Assembly: GCA_029204045.2 (NCBI GenBank)
Contig: CM055061.1
Location: forward strand, 46,648,977 to 46,712,976
Origin: Tillandsia leiboldiana
Lineage: Eukaryota > Streptophyta > Magnoliopsida > Poales > Bromeliaceae
Reading direction: 5' to 3'
Length of the DNA stretch: 64,000 nucleotides
Shown: positions 33,641-46,000 of the stretch, piece after piece
How the letters are laid out: each line of letters begins with the position of its first letter
Numbering within the stretch: the stretch's first letter is position 1
Made by a program: the position numbers and the translations under genes
Notes under the pieces: generated by a model
The model's input: only the letters and a program-made list of their open reading frames with translations
The model's database searches: none
What the model was told of the DNA's origin: nothing

Positions 33641-34094
33641 CGCGTTTAACCCCCCACCTGTGGGGGCCCCCACTACGTCACCTTGTGGGGTACACGGGTC
33701 AACATACCACCATTCCGGAAAAGTACACCCACGCGGTGGCCAAACCGCGGGTGTGCGTGTAAGCAACCTCGAGCATCGTACCCGAACATGATATAATATA
33801 TAGCACCGCGACACTCGATCGCCACAGATAACAGTGATAATAGTCCACAAACATAAACAGGGAAAAAAAGGATTTTAACATGCATATACTTTACCCTTCG
33901 TTCCAGACCCTGAAAGTATCGAAAAAGGTACCCACCTTAGCGTGCGTCGACCGGACACTCGGACTCGTCCTGCGTCCTCGTGTGACTCCCGAACCTAAAA
34001 AGTCCCCCAAAGAAAAGCATCAGTGACACTAAAACTGACCACACCGAAATAACCGCAAAACGAACCGAACCCGTCATGCAATAGCGACTCCAGG

Positions 34095-34680
34095 GACCCG
34101 GTGGCGGAGCCACTCCGCGCTGCGTGCGGCAGCCCCGCGCGGCACCAGCCCGCGCGGGCGTGCACTGATTGCGGGCGCCCCCGCGTGGGTGCCTCCAGGA
34201 GCGGGCGGCCCCGTGCGGCACCAGCCCGCGCGGGCGCCCCACCTGCGGGCGGCCCCGCGCGGCACCAGCCCGCGCTGGTGCCTTGCATGAGGCGCGGGCG
34301 GCCCCGCGCGGCACTAGCCCACGCGGGCGCCTCGCCTGCGGGCGGCCCCGCGCGGCACCAGCCCACGCGGGCGCCCTGCCTGCTGGCGCGGGCGGCCCTG
34401 CGCGGGCGCCCCGCCTGCGGGCGGCCCCGCGCGGCACCAGCCCGCGCGGGTGCCCTGCCTGCAGGCGCGGGCGGCCCCGTGCGGCACCAGCCCGCGCGGG
34501 CGCCCCGCCTGCGGGCGGCCCCGCGCGGCGCCAGTCCGCGCGGGTGCCCTGCCTGCAGGCGCGGGCGGCCCCGCACGGCACCAGCCCGCGCGGGTGCCCT
34601 TCCTACAGGCGCGCGCGGCCCCGCTCGGCACCAGCCAACGCGGGCGCCCTCTGCGGCTAGGCCCTCGCTGCGGCAGCGGC
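34095..34680. repeat. GC-rich minisatellite of B2
   Basis: About a dozen diverged units of roughly 45-50 bp built from GCGGCCCCGCGCGGCACCAG, CCCGCGCGGGCGC and CCTGCCTGCGGGC. All six frames stay open in long Ala/Arg/Gly/Pro-rich runs because of composition; I do not regard them as proteins. It lies directly downstream of the LTR splice donor. Confidence 0.9.
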
Positions 34681-35318
34681 GGCAGCGGCGACGGTGGCGG
34701 CACAGGCCAAAAAACTCACCCACGACCCCTACGCGGCTACCGAAAGAAAACCCAACACAAAAACCGAAACAAACGCGAACCGCTCACCTTGATTTCGCGG
34801 AAGGGAGAGGAAGAAGAAGGGTCACCCGCTCCTCGCAGGCGATGGGACTCCAGTTCCATTCTCCGCCTTGGGCACGCTTGATCAACAACGTCGATGGAAA
34901 CCCCTCCCTCTTTCTCTCGGTCTAGGGTTCGCCCGCCGCGTTCCTTGGAAAGAGAGAAAATGTGGGATTCGAGCTCTCCCCTGTACGCACCCGATCAAAA
35001 ACCTAAATAATAAAAGTAACCCCTTAGTCGTTTGAAATTTGAACGGGTGGTCCAGATTACCTCGAAAAGCGTGCCGATCGCCAGCACGGATTTCGATGCA
35101 CCTTAGCGAATAGGGAACTTCAAAACTCTTTTCGGGGAGATCCAGGAGTCGGAATTCAAATCCGATCGCGCCATCGTTCACCGTTTTGCGAGCTCTAGCA
35201 CCTAAAAATACTCGCAAACACCGACAATCAGCCCAGGAATCCACGAATTTTCAACCCCTTAACAACTAGTTAATTTAAATTAAAATAAAACGGAAAGCGG
35301 GAAGGTCGAGATACTACA

Positions 35319-35685
35319 GTGCATGTGAAGGTTTTGAAAAGATTAAATGTTTGCGGAAACGGATTTCTAAAACAGAGTGTCATTTGGGCACTATTTTAAA
35401 ACTTGTGGTTTTATCCTTTCAAATTGGTATATGCCGTGTGGGCGATTATCCTCAGAATGATGTATGAGTTTATGTGATTCCCTTATGTGACAATGTGTAT
35501 GTAAACTAGTGAGGCGTGGTGTATGTATGTTGTGCGATGCCGTGCATATACAAAGGAGACTCTGTCCGTTTGTGGGGTGACTTTGTATGTGTGGCGGGTC
35601 TGGGCACGTGCCGGAGGGTGAGGATGTTTTATTAGAAAAAAAAATTAGCCATTTTCTGCTTTTGACATTCCCTCGGGGCGTGACA
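35319..35685 (+). mobile_element. 3' end of a B-type LTR (B3)
   Basis: Plus-strand LTR end: one copy of the ~60-bp degenerate repeat (35390-35425), terminal hairpin 35544-35592, and a terminal GGGGCGTGACA at 35675-35685. It is cut at 35319 by the B2 LTR; the rest should lie beyond the B2 element, outside the window. It abuts copia-2 DNA at 35686, where AACGT may be half of its TSD. Confidence 0.85.
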
Positions 35686-35687
35686 AA

Positions 35688-35792
35688 CGTAATCTTCGAA
35701 AGAATTGTTCGAAACTCTCAAAGCTGGTCAATGCAATATTTGACAAATTAGGATGCTACAGCAGCTCTGACGATAATGATGACTCAGATTGA
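35688..35792 (+). pseudogene. C-terminal tail of a copia-2 reading frame
   Basis: 34 codons open from the B3 junction to TGA at 35790-35792, ending in an acidic SSSDDNDDSD tail. I do not recognise the domain. Its position before the 3' untranslated part of a SIRE-like copia element suggests the end of pol or of a third frame; this is inference. The upstream part was displaced by the B3 and B2 insertions. Confidence 0.45.
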
Positions 35793-36435
35793 TTTTTCTA
35801 ACTTTCTTTTGCAGGTTTTTTTTTCTTTTCTTTTTTTTTTGTTTCTTTACTTTAAGTTTCTTTCACTTTTGAACTTTTTCCTCCTTACTATTTGTTTTGG
35901 CGATTGTGATAAAAAGGGGGAGAGAACTTGGAACTTGAAGGTAAGTAGGATTAAACTTGTGATAACATGCCATATGACTAATTATTTGACTAACTATTTG
36001 GGCATGTAATATTTCTAACAAGTGACTAGCAACAACTGACAAAACTTTGAACTTGTTAACTTTTGTGAACTTTGAACTATGACATTTGGAACTCTATTGA
36101 TATATGATATGTGAATCTTTCATTGTCTATTTTTCATACATATCTGATTAAATAATGTCATAAGTTACATAAGTATAAACTCTATCTCTCTGATTGCTTA
36201 TTGAAGTTTTAAATTCTTGAGGTATCTAATGATTTCTTTTGTCAAGAATTGTTTCTTTTGCAGAGAGTACAAGCGTCTAAGTCTAGAGTTTGTAATATGA
36301 GTTTATCTCTTATATTTACACTTTATTTGGACCATTCATGTGAATTTTTGTTGTATGGTGATAGCAACAAAAATATCTTTTTTTTTATTTTTCGTGGATT
36401 ACATGGTTTGTCACTAAACCGCCAAAAGGGCAGAT
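35793..36435 (+). other. Copia-2 3' untranslated region and polypurine tract
   Basis: T-rich non-coding DNA ending in AAAAGGGCAGA (36424-36434), the polypurine tract beside the 3' LTR. A hydrophobic 77-codon frame at 35776-36009 is explained by T runs. No other feature seen. Confidence 0.75.
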
Positions 36436-36667
36436 TGTTAAGAATTTTTGTATTGGCGTATTTCGTGAAGTGTTTTGAGTCTTGAAGATTGAAGTTGAAG
36501 AATTGTCGATCACATACATCAATCTCAAGAAGAATGGATTCAAAATGATCAGCTACGTTTAACTAAATAATTTTGGTGATTTGAATACATTTTTATAGTT
36601 TAGAAACACTTGGAATAAGTTTTCATTGCATAAAAAATTCAAAACTTGACATTTTACACGTTAAGGA
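36436..36667 (+). repeat. Copia-2 3' LTR, first part
   Basis: Starts TGTTAAGAATTTTTG, the reverse complement of the copia-1 LTR end at 9126, and runs 232 bp to the A1 element insertion. The AAGGA at 36663-36667 is repeated at 57103-57107. The LTR resumes at 57108. Confidence 0.93.
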
Positions 36668-37320
36668 TGTCACGCCCCGGGTGTAAACCAGAACCCGGGC
36701 CCGTCTACAGATCCGCCGTGCACACGGTATTTCCCGTGTACACGAAGCGCCAAGCCTGCTCAGATATAAGAGATAACAATAAAAGAGCAATAAAAACAGA
36801 GCTGAACTAAAACTAATACATCTCAGACTGAAGCTGGAAATAAAATACAATACATTTGTATAAATGATACATCTGTCTCTCCCAGCTCACCACTATAAAT
36901 ACAACCTGCTGGCAAAAGCCAGTCCCAAATGAAAGAGTACAACCGTCTGAGGAAAACCTGGGTACACCAACAGTCCAGCTAACACGCTCATCCTGCCTCG
37001 AGATCTATCTACTCAGCCGTCCTCTCTCCTCGACCCGCCGCTGAAAGCCTAGCAGCACCCGCAGAAGACACTGCAAAACAAGGAAGAAGCAAAAGAGGAA
37101 AGAAGAATGGGGGTGAGAACTACTAGTAAACCAGTAGCCTCCCCTAGTGGGTAAATCCTCAAACTCTGACACACCCACTAGGTCAACCAGAGGCTAAAGA
37201 ATAGAGAAGAGTGGTAAGAAATGAAACCGCTACCAAAAGGGAAATCTACCACTACAATGCCTCTACCTGCCCAGCTAAAGATAGCTAAATGTATGCATCA
37301 GAAAATCGAAGCCTGCCACA

Positions 37321-37620
37321 TCGGGTATGCCAGCCTACGCATAACACCGGTGTGGGATAGGAGTCTCAATGTCTGCCAAATCGGGTATGCCAGCCTACGC
37401 ATAGCACCGATAAGGGGTAGGGTTCTCAATGTCTGCCAAATCGGGTATGCCAGCCTACGCATAACACCGATATGGGACAGGAGTCCCAGGGTCTGCTAAA
37501 TCGGGTATGCCAGCCTACGCATAGCACCGATAAGGGGTAGGGTTCTCAATGTCTGCCAAATCGGGTATGCCAGCCTACGCATAACACCGATATGGGACAG
37601 GAGTCCCAGGGTCTCAAGTC
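37321..37620. repeat. 60-bp tandem repeat, five units of two alternating types
   Basis: Each unit begins TCGGGTATGCCAGCCTACGC. Units 1, 3 and 5 carry ATAACACCG and GGGA(T/C)AGGAGTC; units 2 and 4 carry ATAGCACCGATAAGGGGTAG. The order is A-B-A-B-A, a 120-bp higher-order period. Copies of the array are at about 43670-43970, 47090-47390 and 53426-53725. It lies in the LTR intron near the acceptor and is absent from the solo LTR 2801-6420. Confidence 0.93.
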
Positions 37621-38324
37621 TGCAAATTGCGCACTCAGCTCTATAAGGAAAAGTACCGTCTCCCGAAGGAAGCCCAAAACCCTCTCCCCGAAACCCAAGT
37701 ATCTGCCTACACTATCCCAGCCCCTGCTCTGACCCGAGCATAATATCCCCTATGTTTAAGTGACTGAAGAAAGAATGCAACATGGTTTCTCCTAAGTCAA
37801 TTCCAGCATGATAGTGTAGCAGAAAAGAAGGTGGCCTATCTAGGTGACCATTCAAGCATGCAAAAGTCATTAACTCGTTGAACCATTTTAAGTACCCTAA
37901 CCACATACCTCAGCCTTTCATTTAATCAATCAACAAGACAGGGATTTAGCATAAATTCCAAGTAATTCTACTACATGTTTAAAGCATGGACTCACCATTA
38001 ATTAACTTGTAGTTTTCTAACAATGCGATTATCAACAAAGAAACCAGGACTTCATACAAGCATGCTAGGTCCATTCCACAGATTTACTAACAGCAAAATC
38101 AAGAGCATTCTAATAGGCCTAGTGATAAATCCCAAATAAGAGGTTTACAACATCACCCACACGAGTAAAGCATCACCAGGCAATAACCGCGCCGGTGTAA
38201 TAAAAGCATCATCGGGCAATAACCGCGCCGGTGATAAAAGCAGGATTGGATCACAACTATAAAGCCCCAGTGGAACACAACCTTCCACTAAAAGAAAACT
38301 GATTCCCAATCAGATGCAAGAGTA

Positions 38325-38595
38325 ACCATCCGGTCAATCGCCCAATATCCGCGATTGCCGCAACACCCCACAATCCACGACCAGGTCTAACAACCGACCT
38401 CCGGTGAACCGCCCAATACCCGCGGTCGCCGGAATAACCCACAATCACAAACATGTCCCACATCCGACATCTGGCCAACCGCCTACTATCCGCGGTTGCC
38501 ACAAAACCCTCTAGTCCATAATCATGCCCTATCACCGATGTCCTATAACCGACATCCGGTCGACCGCCCAATATCCGCGGTCGCCGCCAAAACCC
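38325..38595. repeat. Four CCGCGG dyad units in LTR1
   Basis: Units of 70-86 bp around CCGGTCAATCGCCCAATATC and CCGCGGTCGCCG, the reverse of the array at 5205-5460. Repeated at about 44680-44940, 48090-48350 and 54430-54690. Confidence 0.85.
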
Positions 38596-40997
38596 ATGAT
38601 CCATAATCCAGGCCCCGGCTACACTATCCCAAACCCCTGCTCAAACCCGAGCAACCCACCTGACTAACGAAAAGGAGAAAGAAACAAATAAGGTTTCTCC
38701 TAAGTCAAGTTCCAGCATGAAAGTGTAGCGATAAAAGATGGCCTACCTAGATGTCCAAACAAGCATGCAAGTGTTCTCAAGAAACTAAAGAAAAAGGCGA
38801 CCAAGTGGTTCCACATGTGTAACAATTAATAGAGCCGCATAGATATAACCATCATGCTAAAACATTATCCAACCACACATGTCTATGATCCAAATTCCAT
38901 AATAAAGCATCACTATCCACCTATGCATGTCATAAAATCCTCAACTAGTACCAACCACTGTCAGATAATCATAAAGCCCGTGATATACATTCCAATCCAC
39001 ATGCAAGGTTAACCGCTAACATTCCATCCATACCAACATGTATAAATCCCAACCACTATCAGATATCCACAATAGTATATGACTTAAGCATGCATGTCCA
39101 AAAAGAGAGATCACTCTAATATTCCTAGTGAGCATGTCAAAACAGAGGTAAGCAACAACCACCCACCTCGATCGCTAATTCCAAGTCCAAGAAGTGCTCT
39201 CGCCCAAACCAATCAGCCGCCGCGATCGCTGTACAAAATTACCCCAACCATACACACAAATAAGCACACAAGTACCCATACATGCTGTCCAGAATTCAGT
39301 CCCAAAGATGCCCTGTTTTTACCTGCGAGAAGTGCCCAGAAAATTCCAAGAAAAATACTCTCACGATCCTCGCGACAAACCCGTCGAAACGAGTACCTGC
39401 ACGCTCAATTCCGAGCTTCCTACACTGAGAAACAATTCCGACAAGGGAACCACCCCGAATTAAACTACTCTCAAAAACTGTAGCAATAACTACTGTTCAC
39501 AGATATTCCTCACCTTCGAGAAATATTCAGAAAATTCCAAGAAAATTTGGGCATATTCCTCGTGATGTGTAGATGCAAATCGCCTCTTGAATCGCCCCAA
39601 TCCGATGCCTGTGCGCGAAGATATCGCCAAAATACCACACCGCTACCCCAAAACTCCGCCCAGAAAATGAGGTCACAAGATGATCCGAAAAATCCATGAA
39701 AAGCTCGGAATGGGAAAAATCAGTAAACATGGGAAACATAGCCCTACCTGTCGTGAAGCCAACGGCGCAAGAATCCCAGAAAAAGGTGCTCGGGGTAAGC
39801 CGGGGGAGTCCTCGCACCAAAACGCGACGAAGAAGACCACCAACGAACGAGCGTCGCGCCGCGCCGTAAAAATGGTAACCTCGGGATGCGTGCCGCTGAA
39901 AAATCTGGAACTCTGCAGATTGATCCGCCACAGGGAGATGAAGAAAACTCGTGGAGGTGGCACTGTGGAAATCCGCGCGGAGAAGAAGTTCTCCTCGGTT
40001 GAACTCGGCCTTTAAATACATTGCTGGAAACAATCTGAAAATTCCCAATGTGTCCCCGTTTCCGGGCGCTCCCAATTTCGGGCGGCTACAGTGTTGGGCC
40101 CGGCCCAACACTGTGCGCGCCCGAAATCCTCCCGGGCCTCCACGTCGCCCCCTCAACAGGCTACAGCGGAACCCCCCGCTCACGCCCCGCCGCGTGGCCC
40201 CCGCGGAGCTCGACACGTGGCGGCCCACGCGCGGGAACCCCGCGTCAACGCGCCCACGTGCGCCTGCGCCCGCCGCCTGCGCCCGCCTGCCACGCACTGT
40301 TCCGAGACACCCGGTGCACCTCCGTGGACCCAGCCTGCATGAGCCCGCCAACCAGAAGACGCCACGTGTCCCGCCGGTCCACCGTGCGCCCCGCACTTCT
40401 CCGTAGACCAAGTCCACTGCACCGACCAATCCAGTAATGCCACGTGTCCAACCCCCCGGTCACCGTGCGCCCCGCACTCTCCGTAGACCCCGCCCCGCGG
40501 ACCGGCCCACTCCCGAGCCGCCACGCGTCCCGCCCCCGGTGCACGCCTGCCGCGTGGACCGGGCGGCCCGCGCCACCGTCCGCCGCGCTGCCTGCGGCTG
40601 CTCCGCCGCTGCCGCCGCCGCCGGGAACACTGTTCCGGCATGAACAGTACCCGAAGCTCAAAAATAACAAGTGGGTAGTCCGTTTTGACCGTTTTCGCGC
40701 GCTGAATCCGAATTTGACGTCCATTTTGCCAAATTCCAACTCCAAAATTTGCCGAAGGCATCCGGAAAGGTATTCCTTGGTCCAAACTTCGCGCTGAGTC
40801 CATTTTTAGTATCCGCATCGCGCAAAACCACTTCTAACAATCCAACGGAGTCCATTGATCACCCACGTGATCCAATAAGCCCGAAGTCCGCCACAATTGC
40901 CCAATTGGTGCACAAAACACCTCCAACACACAGTACAGGCTCCCCCAGATGTCACCAATGACTCTACCACAGCTCTGCAGAGATCCAGGTCATCACA

Positions 40998-43011
40998 TCC
41001 TCCCCCACTAAAAGAAAGTTTCGTCCTCGAAACTAAAATCAATCCTCAACCCGAAACCTCAACCAAAAAGAGGGAGTAAAAAACCAATCGTCCACCACTC
41101 AAGCTCCCAAAGCTGTCTAATACCTCCTCCAGAGACGCGATACAACCCTCGGGTCTCTAACAAGAACAAAACAGAGGCGGGCATTCCAGAAAAACCGCAC
41201 CACCTCATCCAAGTACAGCTGGGCTAACCGCTCGAGCTACCAAGTAGTCTGCATCGGTACAAGCATCGCTCCTCCCGGGGTCTCAAATAATCCAACCACA
41301 AGTCCATCGGCAACAAATGCTCGATCCCATACCTCTGTACTCCCAAGGTATCCAATATAAGCCCCCCCAACTGATCACGTAGACTCTGCTCTCAATCTCT
41401 CTAAACCGTCGGGATGTAGAAGCAATTCCCCGACTCTCCGGCATCAGCACCCAGCCAAAAGTCTACTCATCCACAGCGAAACATCCGCCTCGCTCCCGAA
41501 GTCAAACTATAGAGGCGAAGATAACCCTCAAGCAACCCAAGTACACCAACACCTCCGGGCCTGGCTCCCCAAGAAAACTGTCCTCGCGGCATAATCAACC
41601 GCCGCGAAAGAAAAACTGAACCCGTCAGCCCAACAAGTACCACCACACCGACCGGCTGTAACATATGTGCTCCGACTGCCTCAGAAATCCACTATCCTGG
41701 AAAAAAAGAAATCGAGAATGCCTCCACCGACTGATCTGTCCTCCATCACCCGGCGCCAAGCGCCTCAATCAGAACTCGCCTCAGGCGGTAGATCCCAATC
41801 CAAAGGAACTACAATACCACGCTCCACACCCGGCGCCTACTCTAATGAGGCATCCTAAATCCGTACTGGAGGGACCCAATGAGTTACAAGGTATCCTGGC
41901 GCAATCCACTCTCAGACACTCACATCCTATGCGCCCCGTCCCTCTATACATGGAGCGTGCAGTTCAGCAACTGCGTTAACTCTTGCCATAAAGACCTTCA
42001 AGTACTCTCTATCCCCACCGAACAAGACCCTGCCTCCAAGGGCTCCATACTCAATCCCACAATCGGGAATGACTCATCCGCCAAAAACTGGCTCACTCGA
42101 TCAAGCAATCCCACAGCTTACCCGCTGTCAACTGTCCACCCTACCTCGGTGCCCCAACACTAAACGTCGGCACGGAGGGGGCTACTCGCTACTCCGACCA
42201 CTGTGCCACTGCGCTGATCCGACAACTGTGTCACCGCTCCGACAACTGTGCCACTGCGCTGACCCGACAACTGTGTCACCACTCCGACAACTGTGCACTG
42301 TGCTGACCCGACAACTGTGTCACCACTCCGACAACTGTGCCACCGCTCCGACAACGTGCCACCACTCCGACAACTGTGCCACCGCTCCGACAACTGTGGC
42401 CACTGCGCTGACCCGACAACTGTGTCACCACTCCGACAACTGTGCCACCTGCGCTGATTCGACAACTGTGTCACCGCTCCGCAACTGTGTCACTGCGCCT
42501 GATCCGACAACTGTTCACCGCTCCGACAACTGTGTCACTGCGCTGATCCAGACAAACTGTGTCACCGCTTCCGCTGATCTGCCTCCAACACACCTACCCT
42601 TCGGTCCGGAGCTCTCAGACTCCAATCTGGGTATCCGGCCCGAAACAACCAGCTCTGACCCAACTACCCGCACCAAGGTGCACCCGGGTCAGGCCCAACG
42701 GTCGGGGAGACACCGCTCACCACGACAAAACCGCAAATCAGCACACCCCAAACCACTCGACCCAATCCTAGCGAAAGTCAAAGACATCCCTCTATTTGTG
42801 TAACTTTATGTTGTCTGCAGCCAACATACTGTCCCACAAAAATAGGATATGTCGATCCCTCTTCACTCACATGAAAGAGTCAAACAAATAAATCACCGCT
42901 TTCGCAAAATGTCGCGTCACTCACGCACAAACATCCTAGGGTCCGCCGAAAAGCCTAGGGTTTCCTAAGTCCCAAATGACCTTATCCCTAAGCTCTGATA
43001 CCACCTAAATC
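40998..43011 (-). other. A1 internal region, left copy, degenerate pol
   Basis: Left copy of the 2-kb internal region. It starts with the polypurine tract AGTGGGGGAGGA (40998-41009) and the post-pol hairpin (about 41016-41033). It keeps collinear shreds of A2 coding DNA: 41210-41260 resembles integrase at 21488-21540, and 41480-41615 resembles the protease/RT junction at 27447-27580. A satellite (about 42189-42570) and leader follow. Compared with the right copy it has many single-base gaps from about 42290 onward, for example in the satellite and in the leader hairpin. Confidence 0.85.
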
Positions 43012-46000
43012 TGTCACGCCCCGGTGTAAAACCAGAACCCGGGCCCGTCTACAGATCCGCCGTGCACACGGTATTTCCCGTGTACACCGAAGCGCCAAGC
43101 CTGCTCAGATATAAAGATAACAATAAAAGAGCAATAAAAACAGAGCTGAACTAAAACTAATACATCTCAGACTGAAGCTGGAAATAAAATACAATACCTT
43201 TGTATAAATGATACATCTGTCTCTCCCAGCTCACCACTATAATACAACCTGCTGGCAAAAAGCCAGTCCCAAATGAAAGAGTACCAACCGTCTGAGGAAA
43301 ACCTGGGTACACCAACAGTCCAGCTAACACGCTCATCCTGCCTCGAGATCTATCTACTCAGACCGTCCTCTCTCCTCGACCCGCCGCTGAAAGCCTAGCA
43401 GCACCCGCAGATAGACACTGCAAAACAAGGAAGAAGCAAAAGAGGAAAGAAGAATGGGGGTGAGACTACTAGTAAACCAGTAGCCTCCCCTAGTGGGTAA
43501 ATCCTCAAACTCTGACACACCCACTAGGTCAACCAGAGGCTAAAGAATAGAGAAAGAGTGGTAAGAAATGAAACCGCTAACCAAAAGGGGAAATCTACCA
43601 CTACAATGCCTCTACCTGCCCAGCTAAAGATAGCTAAATGTGCACTCAGAAAATCGAAGCCTGCCACATCGGGTATGCCAGCCTACGCATAACACCGGTG
43701 TGGGATAGGAGTCTCAAGGTCTGCCAAATCGGGTATGCCAGCCTACGCATAGCACCGATAAGGGGTAGGGTTTCTCAATGTCTGCCAAATCGGGTATGCC
43801 AGCCTATGCATAACACCGATATGGGACAGGAGTCCCAGGGTCTGCTAAATCGGGTATGCCAGCCTACGCATAGCACCGATAAGGGTGGGTCTCAATGTCT
43901 GCCAAATCGGTGTAATGCCAGCCTACGCATAACACCGAATGTGGACAGGAGTCCCAGGGTCTCAAGTCTGCAAAATGCGCACGATCAGCTCTATAAGGAA
44001 AAGTACCGTCTCCCGAAGGAAGCCCAAAACCCTCTCCCGAACCCAAGTATCTGCCTACACTATCCCAGCCCCTGCTCTTGACCCGAGCATAATATCCCTA
44101 TGTTTAAGTGACTGAAGAAAGAATGCAACATGGTTTCTCCCAAGTCAATTCCAGCATGATAGTGTAGCAGAAAAGAAGGTGGCCTATCTAGGTGACCATT
44201 CAAGCATGCAAAAGTCATTAACTCGTTGAACCATTTTAAGTACCCTAACCACATACCTCAGCCTTTCATTTAATCAATCAACAAGACAGGGATTTAGCAT
44301 AAATTCCAAGTAATTCTACTACATGTTTAAAGCATGGACTCACCATTAATTAACTTGTAGTTTTCTAACAATGCGATATCAACAAAGAAACCAGGACTTC
44401 ATACAAGCATGCTAGGTCCATTCCACAGATTTACTAACAGCAAAATCAAGAGCATTCTAAGAGGCCTAGTGATAAATCCCAAATAAGAGGTTACAACATC
44501 ACCCACACGAGTAAAGCATCCACCAGGCAATAACCGCGCCGGTGTAATAAAAGCATCATCGGGCAATAACCGCGCCGGTTATAAAAGCAGGATTGGATCA
44601 CAACTATAAAAGCCCCAGTGGAACACAACCTTCCACTAAAAGAAAACTGATTCCCAATCAGATGCAAGAGTAACCATCCGGTCAAATCGCCAATATCCGC
44701 GATTGCCGCAACACCCACAATCCACGACCAGGTCTAACAAACCGACCTCCGGTGAACCGCCCAATACCCGCGGTCGCCGGAATAACCCACAATCACAAAC
44801 ATGTCCCACAATCCGACATTGGCCAACCGCCTACTATCCGCGGTTGCCACAAAACCCTCTAGTCCATAATCATGCCCTATCACCGATGTCCTATAACCGA
44901 CATCCGGTCGACCGCCCAATATCCGCGGTCGCCGCCAAAACCCATGATCCATAATCCAGGCCCCGGCTACACTATCCCAAACCCCTGCTCAAACCCGAGC
45001 AACCCACCTGACTAACGAAAAGGAGAAAGAAAAACAAACAAGGTTTCTCCTAAGTCAAGTTCCAGCATGAAAGTGTAGCGATAAAAGATGGCCTACCTAG
45101 ATGTCCAAACAAGCATGCAAGTGTTCTCAAGAAATAAAGAAAAAGGCGACCAATAGTGGTTCCACATGTGTAACAATTAATAGAGCCGCATAGATATAAC
45201 CATCATGCTAAAAACATTATCCAACCACACATGTCTATGATCCAAATTCCATAATAAAGCATCACTATCCACCTATGCATGTCATAAAATCCTCAATAGT
45301 ACCAACCACTGTCAGATAATCATAAAGCCCGTGATATCATTCCAATCCACATGCAAGGTTAACGCTAACATTCCATCCATACCAACATGTATAAATCCCA
45401 ACCACATCAGATATCCACAATAGTATATGACTAAGCATGCATGTCCAAAAAGAGAGATCACTCTAATATTTAGTGAGCATGTCAAAATAGAGGTAAGCAA
45501 CAACCACCCACCTCGATCGCTAATTCCAAGTCCAAGAAGTGCTCTCGCCCAAACCAATCAGCCGCCGCGATCGCTGTACAAAATTACCCCAAAATACACA
45601 CAATAAGCACACAAGTACCCAACATGCTGTCCAGAATTCAGTCCCAAGATGCCCTGTTTTTACCTGCGAGAAGTGCCCAGAAAATTCAAGAAAAATACTC
45701 TCACGATCCTCGCGACGAACCCGTCGAAACGAGTACCTGCACGCTCAATTCCGAGCTTCCTACACTGAGAAACAATCCGACAAGGGACCACCCCGAATTA
45801 AACTACTCTCAAAAAACTGTAGCAATAACTACTGTTCACAGATATTCCTCACCTTCGAGAATATTCAGAAAATTCCAAGAAAATTTGGGCATATCCTCGT
45901 GATGTGTAGATGCAAATCGCCTCTTGAATCGCCCCAATCCGATGCCTGTGCGCGAAGATATCGCCAAAAATACCACACCGCTGCCCCAAAACTCCGCCCA

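Larger units (their letters stand above)
32705..35318 (-). mobile_element. 5' LTR of element B2, 2614 bp
   Basis: Sense ends TGTAGTATCTCG and GGGGCTTGACA. Layout as in B1 and B4: weak TATA (TTATTATTTAGG) near 35010, donor ATCAAG|GTGAGC with intron start 34787, a GC-rich minisatellite just after the donor (34095-34680), a 44-bp tandem repeat (33467-33640), acceptor GTTGTGACAG|GT with intron end 33329, a two-copy ~68-bp repeat (32955-33095), and terminal hairpin 32801-32849. It inserted into B3, leaving GTGCA at 35319-35323. The partner LTR is not in the window. Confidence 0.88.
36668..40997 (-). repeat. A1 element LTR1 (3' LTR), 4330 bp
   Basis: Sense order: U3 with G-box modules (40997 to about 40020), TATA core TTTAAATA (40011-40018), donor GACAG|GTAGGG with intron start 39747, CCGCGG dyad array, 60-bp array, acceptor TTGTTTTGCAG|TG with intron end 37071, and terminal hairpin 36718-36743. 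No genes; the frames at 39094-40855 are LTR sequence. Confidence 0.95.

Noticed and set aside
34101..34925. 274-codon Ala/Pro/Arg-rich frame with internal repeats
   Set aside because: Translation of the GC-rich minisatellite; equally long frames exist in the other phases and strand.
9127..35318. A4 (9127-11067) and B2 (32705-35318) as the two LTRs of one element
   Set aside because: Their ends and interiors do not match (A-type versus B-type), and no polypurine tract follows 11067.
35776..36009. Hydrophobic 77-codon frame as an env-like membrane protein
   Set aside because: The hydrophobic run comes from TTT/TTC homopolymer stretches in the copia-2 3' untranslated region, and the start codon is within the preceding frame's tail.
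37321..37620. CRISPR-like 60-bp periodicity
   Set aside because: The whole 60-bp unit repeats, in two alternating types; there are no unique spacers.
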